Source of the DNA: Aquarana catesbeiana
Lineage: Eukaryota; Chordata; Amphibia; Anura; Ranidae
DNA: 64,000 nucleotides
Direction: 5' to 3'
Assembly: GCF_042186555.1 (NCBI RefSeq)
Contig: NC_133326.1
Coordinates: 437,780,846 to 437,844,845, forward strand
The number at the start of each line of letters is the position of its first letter. Within the stretch, counting starts at the first letter, position 1. The translations under genes and the position numbers were made by a program. A model generated the notes under the pieces. The model saw only the letters and a list, made by a program, of their open reading frames with translations, ran no database searches and was not told the DNA's origin. This document shows, piece after piece, positions 1 through 11,339 of this stretch.

Positions 1-1753
1 GCAACCTCATCTTACCGAGTTGGCATTGAATCATGGACATGGTGAGAAAAAAAAAAGAAAAAGAGAAAAAAGTAAAAGAAAGAAAATAAATGAAAAATCC
101 TATATGCGAGAGCCCAAGACATAGCCATGTCTTGGGGGGCCCCGAAAAATTTCAGAGGCCATGTAGGAACACATACGAGACTCCACCAAGGGACTCTAAG
201 GAGAGAGGGAGTCCACCAAATCTCCTTATGAACTTGGCTGTTGCTGTAGAGGTCCTGCAGGATGTAACCTAATAGGAGAGAAATGTCTGCAGTAAAGGAG
301 TATACGAACTACTGTCAATATGTCGTTAATGACCATATCATTTGTTGATAACCCATGGGTTGTGAAAAAAACATTACCCCGACAAAAAATATGGGGCAAA
401 TTTTTAAAAATCTTTCGTCCAGAGCACAGCACTGCGATTTTCCTGGACTATGAAGGAATCATATAGAAGAAAAGCCTTTGCGAGAGTATCAAGGAGGTTA
501 TCTAGATGCTCTTGGACGTTGTGGTGTTGATAGTTGTTTCCTCGAATGGTTTCTCACAGGGGTCCAGATCCGACTGGGAGTGGTAGGGAAGGGACGAACT
601 GGTGCCTGAGGGGGTATTAGGTCTTCGTCAGGTATAGGAGGAAGTCCGAGAATCCTTAGAAAAACTTCTCCCTCTTGAAGATCTCAGAGACTATGTTGGG
701 TCCCATCTTTGGAAACTGTGAGGCGAAAGGGGATTCCCCAATAATACGGGACTTGATGGCGTTGTAAATGAGATGTGATTGGTCGCAGATTTCTCCGTTT
801 AGCTAGGGTAATGGGAGATAGGTCACTGAAAATCTGCAGTTTTGCCCCTTTGTACATAAGCTGAGACTTGTTGCGGGCGGACAGGGTTAATGCCTCCTTA
901 CTTTCATAATAGTAAAACCTCACTAGAACGTCTCTGGGCCTAGCTCCAGCCGGAGGTTTCGGGCCCAGAGAGCGATGAGCCCTGTCTAGACACCAATCCA
1001 CATCTACAACTGCGGGTGCTATAGTGTTGAATAGACCCAGGAGATATGGGCGCAGGCTGGCGTCCCCTACCGTCTTGGGGATGCCTCTGAACTGTAGGTT
1101 CTGTCTTCTCTCCCTATTTTCCAAATCCTCCTGCTGCAATTGCAGCTGAGAGACTGATTGTCTGAGTGTGTGATTTTCCTCCTCGATCGCTTGTACATAG
1201 TTCACCATTTCATCCATCTTGTATTCAAGTGTATCCGTGCGTTCCCCTATTTGGTTTATCTACCCTCTTAATTCTGTTGCCAGCTTACTCACTGCACATG
1301 CGACTGTATGAGTAATCTGCTGTAGGAGAAGTTGCAGCTTAGCATCCAGTTTAGCGTCTAGAATAGCTGGGGTGAAAACATCTTGGGAGAAAGGAGAGGA
1401 GGTGGGAGATGAGGCCCAGTTCTGGGTAGTGACCATGTGGCTTTCTACCTCCTCCAACCCCAGAAGTGGGTCCATTGCGGCGAACGGGTCTGTGGGCAAA
1501 ATCAAGGCCGCGGATTGCGGCCTAGTAAGGAAGCGATCCATGTGTGTTTCTCCACGAGGCCCAAGCAGCGGTTTATAGTGCTGCTGCTGGCCAATTTTTC
1601 CCATGGGGAGCTCTATCAGTGCGGCAGGTATTTAGGCTTACCCCTGGTGCTGGATGTGGCTGTTGAAGCTTCTCAGGGGTGTTGGAGATTCTGCCGAGTC
1701 CGGAGCTCACCTAAAGAGCGTCCACCATGTTAGAAGCCATGCATGCGCCCCCC
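1..1753 (-). mobile_element. L1-like LINE, 5' part, cut by the window edge
   Basis: An L1-like retrotransposon on the minus strand. Its 5' end lies at about 1753, starting with a G-run (GGGGGGCGCATGC) that resembles the start of the full-length L1 at 25057. A 5' UTR (1605-1753) and ORF1 (684-1604) follow. Bases 1-683 are the region between ORF1 and ORF2; the other copy in this window has about 1 kb there, so ORF2 would lie beyond base 1. The 5' end abuts CR1 sequence, so this L1 inserted into an older CR1. Confidence 0.75.
684..1604 (-). pseudogene. L1 ORF1 (RNA-binding chaperone), one nonsense codon
   Basis: Encodes an L1 ORF1p-type protein of about 306 codons. The N-terminal part starts at the ATG at 1602-1604 (MGKIGQQQHYKPLLG...). 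A coiled-coil-like stretch rich in Q, E and L follows (around 1110-1200). Then comes the Transposase_22/RRM-like core with NLQFRGIP, DRAHRSLGPKP and DVLVRFYYYESKE, and a C-terminal domain (IFSDLSPITLAKRR, YYWGIPFRL). These motifs are diagnostic of LINE-1 ORF1p, which coats L1 RNA. A single stop at about 1260-1262 separates the N-terminal part from the core; both parts share one frame, so this looks like one nonsense mutation. Otherwise the reading frame is open. Confidence 0.8.
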
Positions 1754-1873
1754 GAAATGGTACTTTTAATCCCAGACCATATGTCATTTATAAAGATGTT
1801 AAAAAGTAAGGGTCCCAACACTGAACCTTGGGGTATACCACTGATAACCTTAGACCATTCAGAGTAAGAATCA

Positions 1874-2901
1874 TTAAAGCGGTAGTAAACCCATCATGTT
1901 AATTTTCTGCCATTTCAAGCATTGCAAAGCATTAAACTGATTACTTTGTGCAAAATTCTTTCTACCTGCTTTGTTTCCATAAAATCTGTACTTTTCTTTG
2001 CACTTACGTCATTTGTGCATTCGCACTTCTTCCGACATTACTGGCATGTTCTTGCTGTAAGTCCTGTGCTGACATGCCGGGGCTATATCATTTCCCTTGC
2101 CCAGTGTCAGCTCCAAAATCCCACGAGACTCCGTTTCCATTGACAAAGTCTGAGTCTCACTACGTCACAGGGGTAGTAAAGCTGGCAAGCACAGGACTAA
2201 GCAGCGAAAATGAATCTTGGCTTAATAAATACTGTGCATGCTTTAGATTATGGACAGGGAGCAGGAGAAAGGGCGAAAGTTCTGATGCGGAAGACAACAC
2301 TTAATATGGTGGCGGCTGTACCCAGAAAAGAGCATAGGCTTAAACTAAGAAAATAAAAGTAATGCCCCGTACACACGGTCGGATTTCCCGATGGAAAATG
2401 TGTGATAGGACCTTGTCGGAAATTCCGACCGAGTGTAGGCTCCATCACACATTTTCCATCGGATTTTCCGACACACAAAGTTTGAGAGCAGGATATAAAA
2501 TTTTCCGACAACAAAATCCGTTGTCGGAAATTCCGATCATGTGTACACAAATCCGATGGACAATGTGCCACGCATGCTCAGAATAAATAAAGAGATGAAA
2601 GCTATTGGCCACTGCCCCGTTTATAGTCCCAACGTACGTGTTTTACGTCACCGCGTTCAGAACGATCGGATTTTCCGACAACTTTGTGTGACCGTGTGTA
2701 TGCAAGACAAGTTTGAGCCAACATCCGTTGGAAAAAATCCTAGGATTTTGTTCTCGGAATGTCCGAACATAGTCCGACCGTGTGTATGGGGCATAAGAAA
2801 CATCCAATGTGGCTTCAGTTTGCGGCACAATGTTTTAAAATTTAAGACTATTCCTTCTTTGACATTTAGGTGCAGATGGTCTGAGTTTACTACCACTTTA
2901 A
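1874..2901. mobile_element. Non-autonomous TTAA-target DNA transposon
   Basis: Bounded by TTAA at 1874-1877 and 2898-2901. Terminal inverted repeats begin AAAGCGGTAGTAAACCC on the left and AAAGTGGTAGTAAACTC when the right end is read inward. TTAA target duplication is typical of the piggyBac and Kolobok superfamilies. I see no transposase inside, only A/T-rich filler and a nested MITE at 2363-2793. Excision restores the CR1 frame, which confirms both boundaries. Confidence 0.75.
2363..2793. mobile_element. TAA-target palindromic MITE, copy A1
   Basis: Flanked by TAA on both sides (2360-2362, 2794-2796), with inverted ends TGCCCCGTACACACGG. The interior is built from repeated, inverted TCCGAC/GTCGGA and TTTTCCATCGGA motifs. 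A 3-bp TWA target duplication is typical of PIF/Harbinger elements, which would supply transposase in trans. Near-identical copies lie at 48942-49375 and 58338-58756. Confidence 0.8.
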
Positions 2902-3091
2902 CCACTGCTCTCTGATTTCCATCTTTTAGCCAGTTTTCTATCCATTTACAAACTGTTCTTTCCAAGCCTGTAGACTTTACCTTACACATCAACCGTGTGT
3001 GGGGAACTGGCCTCAGTCTCTGACTGTGCTTTTGAGCCAGATGGAGTACCAGAGAAGGCGGCATTTGCTGTGAATACGCTTCATCTTCTAA

Positions 3092-3309
3092 TGCCCTGTA
3101 CACACGATCGGAAATTCAGCCAGCAAAAGACTGATGAGAGCTTTTGGTCGGAAAATGCGACCGTGTGTATGCTCCATGGAACTTTTGCTGACGGAATTCC
3201 AGCCAGCAAAAGATTGAGAGCATGTTCTTAATTTTTTGGTCGGATAAAGTTCCAATCGGAAATTCCAATCGTCTGTACCAAGATTTTTTCGACGGAAATT
3301 CATTAGGCA
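3092..3309. mobile_element. Diverged relative of the TAA-target MITE family
   Basis: Starts TGCCCTGTACACACGATCGG after TAA and ends near AGGCA at 3309. It shares the outer inverted end with the A copies, but its interior differs (repeated GCCAGCAAAAGA and TCGGAAATTCC blocks). The right end is eroded and its 3-bp flank (TCA) no longer matches. Likely a separate subfamily of the same group. Confidence 0.55.
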
Positions 3310-3533
3310 TCAGATAAGCATGACACACGTGCTACGGAAATTTGTCCATAGCTCATGGAGACTATTGCTATGCTGATTGAAGCAATGCTCTAGTTTAGCA
3401 AGAGCGGCCTGAGTCAGCTCGCCAAAGGTGTCTAGCATGGCATTCCTAAAATTTCCTACATCAGCACAAACATTTCTGGTTCATATGCTGGTTGAACCTG
3501 TCCTATATAGAGACAATTTTTTTGTCCTTCTTG

Positions 3534-3772
3534 GGCTACATTCACATTGGCGATTTAGGCTGATGTGAATTGTAGCTGCAGGAATCAGAAAATCCTGCTG
3601 CAGCTCTGAGAGGCTAGGTGCGGCCACCAGCCCTGTTTACTATGACAAGTCACCGGCAGCCACAGCTACTCGCAGCTCTCTGCACAGCCGGTGATTACCT
3701 GTGGTGATTACTGCTGGACACGCTTTGTGCACTACAATGTGCAGCGGCTTAAATCACCAGTGCGAATGTAGT
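3534..3772. mobile_element. Short MITE with ~27-bp inverted ends
   Basis: The left end GGCTACATTCACATTGGCG and the right end, read inward as GACTACATTCGCACTGGTG, form imperfect inverted repeats around a 185-bp interior containing GCAGCTGCAG-type sequence. No coding capacity. Superfamily not assigned because the flanks give no clear target duplication. Confidence 0.55.
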
Positions 3773-3775
3773 CTA

Positions 3776-5519
3776 AATGTTTCGCCTGTTAAGTAAATTG
3801 CCTGCATCAGTCCCTGTATTAACCCCCTCTATAACAGTTTTTTCTCCAGTGGTTTAGGAGGTTGATTATCCTGCTGAAAAAATATAACTATTTTATGCAT
3901 TTAGTTGCATTAGCATTCAATTACACACATACAGTGTGGCAGCGTACCTGTGCTACAGTGCATCACAGCTCACACGTCATGCATTGCCAAAAATGCTGCA
4001 CGTCTTCACGTTTCACGTGTGTTATTTTTGTTCATTGTCAAAATGAGTGGGCTGTCTTAATGCAGTGCTCCTCATTGCACAAAAACACATGCATTACAGC
4101 ATGTGTGTTACAGAATGCAAAGACTTTTAAAGTCTCTGACAAGTGGAAAAGATTAAGTAAAAGCTGTAGCAAGCAGCTTACATCATAAGCTATGAACACA
4201 TTGGGTGGAGTTTCCGTGAAATCTTTTTGCTTACTAATTGTGTAGACGATGCATAACCACTATCCTGACCCATTAGCAGCACCACAGACATCACTGAGTA
4301 GGGTGGGCATACTTGTAGCTATACTAATTATGATTTTGATAAAGTGACTGTGGGTCTTGCAGAAGGGGAAGATCTGATAAATCTCTATCTGCAGATAGCC
4401 TGTCCATTATTTGTTGCTGCAATTTATTAGTTTTTTTTTTTCACACTTGACTATGTCCTCTTTAAGAACAGGGTATATTTAGTCTGACATTGGAGTCCTA
4501 GAGTTTCAGGTGTTTTCTCTGCCTGGCCCTAGATTAAAAGAATGTTTGTTGATTGATCAGGGGACTAGGAAGGGTTACAAAGAAACTTGGATACCCATCA
4601 ATTTACAGACAGATGTGTGCACAATGACATTTTTCTTCTAAATGTAACTAATTAAGAATTTGTACTAGGAAACAAGTTTACTTTTACATTTTAATCTAAC
4701 TATAGCGTAAAAAAATATTGCCTAAAGCTGATCATTCTTTTGATGCAGTGTTATTCAAACATGGGAACTTCCTTATGAATGAGATGACTTTATCTTAATA
4801 TAGACACACTGATATTTTCCCATGCAGCAAAATCCAGTCATTGTTGCGTAATGTCTCTTAACTTTGTCTAGTTTGACTCTAGTGAAATAACAAGCAGCTT
4901 ATCTGAAATGCAGCATTGTTACAAAAAAATACTGCAGTCAATGGGTTCAAATAGAACCGGGACCAGCAATCTCCAGCAGTGCCACCTGTTGGTGAGTCTT
5001 AGATCACAACCCATTCTTCTTTTTTTTTAGATCACAACCCGCCCATTAGGTATGCCCATGCACACTATATAGAAAGAGCTGATTTGCTTTCCCCTCAGGG
5101 AGTTCAGCACTTGCTGTATTTTGTCCATGAAGTGACTGAGTAGGCATCACCATTTTTTGCCTTGACCTTAAGTCTGCTGGCTGTAAACATTTTTTTTGTG
5201 CCATATTAAAAAAAATGCAATTTATTTAATGCAGGATGTGTCTGAAATGTGTATAGTTTCTTGTTTTACTAGTTCTAAGCTAGCTTAGAATATTGTGACA
5301 GTTTGTAAACAAGCTAAAATGAAATAACTATATTTCCACTTATCATGAAAAATAAATTTATGGCCAGTTATTATGTGGAAAAAGACACCCCTTTGCCTGC
5401 ACTGTGTATAGGCACAACCACACTGTGTCCAATGGTTAATCCAGACCTACAAGTATAGTTGCTTTATTTAGTCAGTGGATGACTGATGCAGAGAAAGCAC
5501 AATCATGTCACAGTAAATT
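3776..5519. other. Intron sequence without recognised features
   Basis: About 1.7 kb of A/T-rich sequence. Short open frames here lack codon structure or motifs. I recognise no repeat family, RNA gene or exon. Confidence 0.5.
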
Positions 5520-6090
5520 GGATTAACACCACGCTAATGTAAACACAATAAATATGAGAGCTACAGCTCGGTGTAGGATACACAACACAAAGAGTAAATA
5601 TTAAAAAAGAGAGCCGCGCTAAATAGTCCAAATTATAAAATGCAAAGTTCTTGAGGAGTAAGCATAAATAGCATAAATCTGTATATTGATGGTGAAATGG
5701 AGATCCCTCTATTGGTAAACAGCATAGTGATTCACGTCACACAAAGTGCACCGCCACCTTAAGAAAAACTTGCTTACCAGAGGGCAAGCAAACCAGGCAT
5801 GTGGCTATATCCCAGCCAAGGCCTTTCAGCTTGTGCAGATGCTTGTAGATGGGACTGATCGCAGGATGGATCGCTGCAGCAGGATCTTATACACCTTACA
5901 ACCACCGTGAAGTCGGATCTCGTCCCAGTCATATTCGCTGAGCTCGGGATCCGACTGGAAGGTGAAGTGTGCTACCGATCTTGTGGAACATTGTAGGTTA
6001 GTACGAGCCCAGCTGAGCACACAACGAGTGAGCCGATTCCCTGTCCCTGCCACTGCTCTGACAATAATGTCACACCCCTATAAAGGTGAG
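5520..6090. repeat. Unclassified interspersed repeat
   Basis: Contains an AGAGAGCCGCGCTAAATAG motif near 5608, similar in style to the GGCGC-containing end of the Penelope-like sequence at about 60.6 kb. It is followed by G/C-richer sequence up to about 6050. I cannot define its ends. The classification is a weak guess. Confidence 0.25.
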
Positions 6091-6317
6091 TTTCATACTG
6101 CTTTAATCTCCTAAATGGAATCTACTATGTTTTAGGATACATGTGTAAATACTATCAGTTTCATGTGAAAATATGAACCATTGATAACTTGGTCTTCCCT
6201 ACTATTTAAAAAAAAAAAAAACGTTTTGGCTATACATACACTTTAATGTGCTTAGAATACGTTGTTGAAACTGCCTACAAAATATAATAGTAGCAATTCG
6301 AAGGTGCATGTATCTAT

Positions 6318-7270
6318 TTAACCACTTGCTGACCAGGTGCCATCATTATACTGCGGCAGGTTGGCTGCGCGAATCGACGTAGGTGTACATCAGCTGCTTC
6401 AAAAACGATAGGGAGCGACGCCAGGGCCAATGCGCATGGCCAGCGGCCGCAGTGTCAGCTGGCCACCCACAATCGCTCCACAGAGAGCCAGAACAGGGTT
6501 CTGTGTCTGTAAACAAACAGATCCCCATTCTGACTGGCGAGTAGAGAGAGATCTGCTGTTCCTAGTGATCAGGAACAGCGATCTCTCTCCTCCTTCAGTT
6601 CGTACACTCCCCCCACAGTTAGAAACCCCTCCCTAGGGAGCACTTAACCCCTTGATCGCCCCCTAGTGTTAACCCCTTCCCTGCCAGTGACATTTATACA
6701 GTAATCAGTGGCTATTTTTAGCTCTGATCGCTGTATCAATGTCAGTGGTCCCAAAAAAGTATCAAAGGTGTACGATCTGTCCGCCGCAATGTTGCAGTCC
6801 TGCTAAAAATCGCAGATCGTCGCCATTACTAGTAAAAAATAAATAAAATGCCATAAATCTATCCCCTATTTTGTAGACGGTATAACTTTTGTGCAAACCA
6901 ATCAATATGCGCTTATTGTGTTGTTTTTTTACCAAAAATATGTAGAAGAATACATATTGGCCTAAACTGATGAAGACATTTTTTTTTCTTTGGGGATATT
7001 TATTATAGTAAAAAGTAAAAAATACTGTTTTTTTTGTTTTTTTTTCCAAAATTGTCGCTCTTTTTTTTTTATAGCGCAAAAAATAAAAACCGCAGAGGTG
7101 ATCAAATGCCACCAAAAGTAAGCTCTATTTGTGGGGGAAAAAGGACATCAATTTTGTTTGGGAGCCACATCGCACAACCGCGCAATTGTCAGTTAAAGTG
7201 ACGCAGTGCCGAATCGCAAAAAGTGCTCTGGTCTTTGGGCAGCCAAATGGTCCGGGACTGAAGTGGTTAA
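6318..7270. mobile_element. piggyBac-type MITE (TTAA ends)
   Basis: Begins TTAACCACTTGCTGACC at 6318 and ends ACTGAAGTGGTTAA at 7270; a second GTGGTTAA at 7303 is an alternative right end. The ends match those of the coding piggyBac elements in this window. The interior has the tract found in related copies here (AACTTTTGTGCAAACCAATC, a CGCAAAAAATAAAAACCGC tract, AAATAGAGCTT read on the minus strand). No transposase remains. The same sequence in reverse orientation forms the outermost layer of the nest at 23.4-39.2 kb. Confidence 0.75.
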
Positions 7271-9227
7271 GGTGGCAAATCCTCCCGGTCCTTAAGTGGT
7301 TAAAGTGAAAACATAGTGTATGTCTATTTTAGAAAGTGCAAATTACATTTTTTTTACCTGTGTATATCAAACCAAAAGCTTTCTATTTTGGATAAATTAG
7401 GACCCCTGATGGGGTTTTACTGCTATCCAAGGCTCCATTGGAGAGCTTTAGGCCCCATGTACACGGGACGCTGCTAACGTACGTTCAAAGGCAGTTGGAC
7501 GCTTTTTTAACCACTTGCTTACTGGGCACTTAAACCCCCCTCCTATCCAGACCAATTTTCAGCTTTCAGTGCTCTCACACTTTGAATGACAATTACTCAG
7601 TCATGCAACACTGTACCCAAATGATTTTTTTGTCCTTTTTTTCATACAAATAGAGCTTTATTTTGGTGGTATTTGATCACTTCTGGGTTTTTTATTTTTT
7701 GCGCTATAAATGAAAAAAGACTGAAAATTTTGAAAAAAAACGAATTTTTCTTAACTTCTGTGATAAAATGTTGCAAATTAGTAATTTTTCTTCATAAATT
7801 TTGGCCACAATTTATACTGCTACATATCTTTGGTAAAAATAACCAGAAATTTGTGGAAATGATTTGGTCTGTGTGAAAGTTTTAGAGTCTACAAGCTATG
7901 GTGCAAATCATAAAAAAATTATCACATCTGATGTACTGGTGGCCTATCTCATTTCCTGAGACCCTAACAAGCCAGGAACGTACAAATGAACCCCAAATAA
8001 CCCCTTTTTTGGAAAGTAGTCATTTCAATGTATTTAGTTAGAGGCATGGTGAGTTATTTGAAGTTGTATTTTTTTCCCACAATTCTTTGCAAAATTGAGA
8101 TTTTTTTTTTGTCCCCCCACCAAATTGTTATTGTAATAGCTTATTTCTCTCACATGGCATGTGTATACCACAAATGACACCCCAAAATACATTCTGCTAC
8201 TCCTCCTGAGTATTACGATACCACATGTGTGTGACTTTTTCACTGCCTGGCCACATACAGAGGTCCAACATGCATGGAGCACCATCAGGTGTTCTAGGAG
8301 CATAAATTACACATCACATTTCTCAACCGCCTATTACACTTTTGAAGGCCCTGGAGCACCAGGACAATGGAAACACCCACAAAATGACCCCATTTTGGAA
8401 AGCTAACACCCCAACGTATAATCTATGAGGCTTAATGAGTCTTTTGAACGGTTCATTTTTTTCCAGAAGTTTTTGAAAAGTGTGGAAAAAAAATGAAAGC
8501 TTTTTTTTTGTTTACACAAAGTTGTCCGTTTATAAGATATTTCCAACACATAGCATTTGGATAGCAAAAATGACACCCCAAAATACCTTCTGCTACTCCT
8601 TCTGAGTATGGCGATACCACATGTGTGAGACTTCTACACAGCCTGGCCACATAAAGAGATCGAACATGCAAGGATCACAGGTGTTCCAGGGACACATAGC
8701 ATGCACATACCAAGAATTACACCCCAAAATACATTATGCTGAGCAAAGCGTAAACAAAAGATTACCTGTGGTTGTAGTAGCGCAGTTGTACACAGGAGGA
8801 TAGCACTGGTCCAGGCAGCAGGCAGGGACTTGGTCAGCAGCGGCGAACACAATTGTCCAGGCAGCAGGCAGGGTTACTGTCCATATAAAGTCCAGGGTCA
8901 GTGCAGGCAGAGATATTGTCCGCAGTGCCAAAAATATTGGTCCTGGTAGTAGGCAGGTCCATGTGGTTTGGTCAGTGTGACAGGCAGAGGCATGACGGCA
9001 GTAAGTCCTACAGGCAGAAGTAGGGCCTTGTTCAGGACAGAATGGGGACAGGGGTAGAGGCTTCTCCCACCCAAATCTCTTTGAAGCCTCCGAGTCTCCA
9101 GACCCTAATCCAGGATTGAGAAAACAAAAAAAATTGTTTTCTTCATCCAGAAAAACAATTCTGGAGCCCCTCACATATGTGAGACCCCTGTGTTGAATCC
9201 CACTAGTCCAGTATCAGGGTACAAGAT

Positions 9228-9500
9228 CAGTCCAAGAGGCAGGCAAATATCATGGTCAAACAGTCCAAGGTCAGTTCCAGATCAGGCAGATGTATGTACA
9301 GAATCGTTAGGCAGAAGCATGGTCGAATAACAGTCCAGGGTCAGTTCCAGATCAGGCAGAGGTATGTGCAGATTCGTTAGGCAGAAGCATGATCGAATAA
9401 CAGTCCAGGGTCAGTTCCAGATCAGGCAGAGGTATGTACAGAATCGTTAGGCAGAAGCATGGTCAAATAACAAGCCAGGGTCAGTTACAGAGGAGGCAGT
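9228..9500. repeat. 70-bp tandem repeat, about 4 copies
   Basis: GCAGAAGCATGGTCGAATAA recurs at 9311, 9381 (one mismatch) and 9451, a 70-bp period, each time followed by CAGTCCAGGGTCAGTTCCAG or a close variant. It lies between the transposase stop and the 3' end of piggyBac element 1. Confidence 0.85.
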
Positions 9501-9545
9501 GGCATAAGGGGTGTGAGGGTAAATTGCAGGAACGGAGGCTTACGT

Positions 9546-9583
9546 TTACCATACTTCACTAATAATTTAGTGAAGTATGGTAA
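9546..9583. repeat. Perfect 17-bp hairpin at the transposase stop codon
   Basis: The arms 9546-9562 (TTACCATACTTCACTAA) and 9567-9583 are perfect inverse copies around the 4-nt loop TAAT. The transposase stop codon (complement of 9559-9561) lies inside the stem, next to the loop. A terminator or RNA-processing role is only speculation. Confidence 0.9.
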
Positions 9584-11330
9584 CGGCGAAAACATTCACC
9601 TACGCAGAGGCCTGGTTCAGAAGGACATTGTGCACAATAAAAAGATGTGTCTCTTCTGAATCCTGCTCTGGTACACACCTTACATTTTTTTGACGTCGTT
9701 GGCCTGTTGGTTTGGGGGGGATTTTATTGGGAAAGTGGCGTTCGGAGAGTCGACTTAGAACATCTGATCGGATATTTTCTGGGGGGCCGTTCGGGAATAT
9801 AAGGGCAGTGAAAACTTCCTCCTGGTAGCCAAGGAAGTGTTTGGGGTTTTGGGTGGAGTTACGATAAATGACATATGAATTGTAGATGGCCAAATGAAAA
9901 AAATAAATTGCGACTTTCTTATACCAATGGTATGTCCGTCTTGTAGCAAGGTATGGTTCCAGCATCTGGTCATTCAAGTCGACTCCCCCCATAAACAAAT
10001 TATAATCATAGATGCATTTATGTTTCTGTATGGGGCCATTTCTTCTGGGGATTTCCATGAAGGTATCATCGTGGATTGAAGGCAACTTGTACACATCTCT
10101 TTTGTCTCTCCACTTCACTGCCAAAATCTCGTTGCTTCGTAGACTTGCCGTTTCTCCTTTTCTCAATTTCTTATTGACCAGACTTTGAGGAAAGCCCTTC
10201 TGGTTCTTTTTTACAGGGGCAGAGATGTGGAACAGGGGCAGAGATGTGTAGAAGTTGTCTACATACAGGTGGTAGCCTTTCTCCAGTAGGGGGTATGTGA
10301 GGTCCCAAACAATTTTCCCGCTTGATCCCAAGTAGTCTGGGCAATTAGGGGATTGCAGCTGGGTGTCCTTCCCTTTGTACACTTTGAAGGCATACATGTA
10401 ACCTGTGACTCGGTCACATAATTTGTATACCTTCACCTCATAGCGGGCCCTTTTACTGGGAATGTATTGTTTTATTTTAAGCCTGCCACTAAACTTAACA
10501 AGGGACTCATCCACACATATGTTTTGGTCGTGGGTAAACAGCAGGGAGAATAGTGCAGAAAAATAATTTAAAAGTGGCCGAATTTTGAAAAGTCTGTCAT
10601 AGTTTGGGTCATTTCGGGGAGGGCACTGGGTATTGTCATTGAAATGAAGAAACCTCAATATCATGAGGTATCTGTTTCTGGGCATTACCTTGGAGAATAC
10701 TGGCATGTGGTGGAGGGGGTGGGTTGACCAATAGGACATCAAAGTGTTTTTTTTGTGAGTCCCATATTAAATGTGAGCCCTAAAAAAACCTTCAACTCCT
10801 CCACCGTTAGGTCTCTCCACTCATAGGGACGGGCATAGTAGGACGTTGGATTATTCAGAATAAATTGCTGTGCATAAAGGTTGCACTGGGCCACAATATT
10901 TGACAGCATGTCCTCGGTAAAAATTAAATTAAAAAAATCTATTGGGGAAAAATTCTCCGTGTTCACCTGGACTCCTGGCTGACTGGGCAGTGAAAGGGGG
11001 ACTGTTGGCTTCTCCTGAATTAGGAGGAAGCCACAAGGGGTTCTGCAGGGCATAGGGAAGGCTGGCATGGGTCCTTGGCCTTTCTTGCCGAGGCACTGCA
11101 GTGCTGGTGGATGGCACTGCCTCCCCACCAGAACGCCTTCGTTTGGCGGGCCGAATATCTTCCTCCTCTGAGTCACTCAGTGTTCCACTACTGAGGACTG
11201 GCTCATAATTTATGTCCGACTCAGAATCGGAGTCGTTAAGGGAATCCGAAAAAGAGAGCTCCCCGTTGCTCTCGTCAGCCTGGGATAGTATTTGGTACGC
11301 CTCCTCGGGAGAAAAGCTTCTTTTGGACAT
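9559..11330 (-). pseudogene. piggyBac transposase 1, three frameshifts
   Basis: A cut-and-paste transposase of about 590 codons on the minus strand, starting MSKRSFSPEEAYQIL at 11330. The acidic N-terminal part (DSDSESDINYEP) ends in a KRRR-type basic patch. The PGBD4-like domain shows the three catalytic aspartates: CVDES (about 10511), LYVDNFY (about 10259) and GGVDLNDQ (about 9980). The spacing of 84 and 93 residues fits the family. A C-terminal cysteine-rich finger is readable in another frame down to the TAG at 9559-9561. Frameshifts lie near 10950, in the A-run at about 10745, and near 9690. No in-frame stop was seen within the long catalytic segment. The gene is dead as it stands but not old. 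Confidence 0.85.
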
Positions 11331-11339
11331 GGTTGCTAA

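Larger units (their letters stand above)
1754..3003 (-). mobile_element. CR1-type LINE reverse-transcriptase fragment, split by a TTAA element
   Basis: Two pieces of one CR1-like reverse transcriptase on the minus strand: 2902-3003 (LMCKVKSTGLER, KWIENWLKDGNQRAV) and 1754-1873 (SEWSKVISGIPQGSVLGPLL, NIFINDIWSG). Removing the 1874-2901 insertion and one TTAA copy joins the two pieces in frame across RAVVNDSYSEWSKVISGIP. This is the expected CR1 order just before the RT active site. The fragment is cut at its downstream side by the L1 at 1753. The related copy at 56.7-59.2 kb shows what follows. Confidence 0.8.

Noticed and set aside
684..1604. An independent host gene, given the long minus-strand frames
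   Set aside because: NLQFRGIP, DRAHRSLGPKP and related motifs identify L1 ORF1p.
3862..4188. A 108-codon plus-strand frame in otherwise featureless intron
   Set aside because: No recognisable domain, no splice-site context and no conserved motif; length is within chance expectation over 64 kb.
9559..11330. A domesticated piggyBac (PGBD-type) host gene
   Set aside because: Three frameshifts, TTAA-bounded element and a 5' minisatellite argue for a dead transposon, not a maintained gene.
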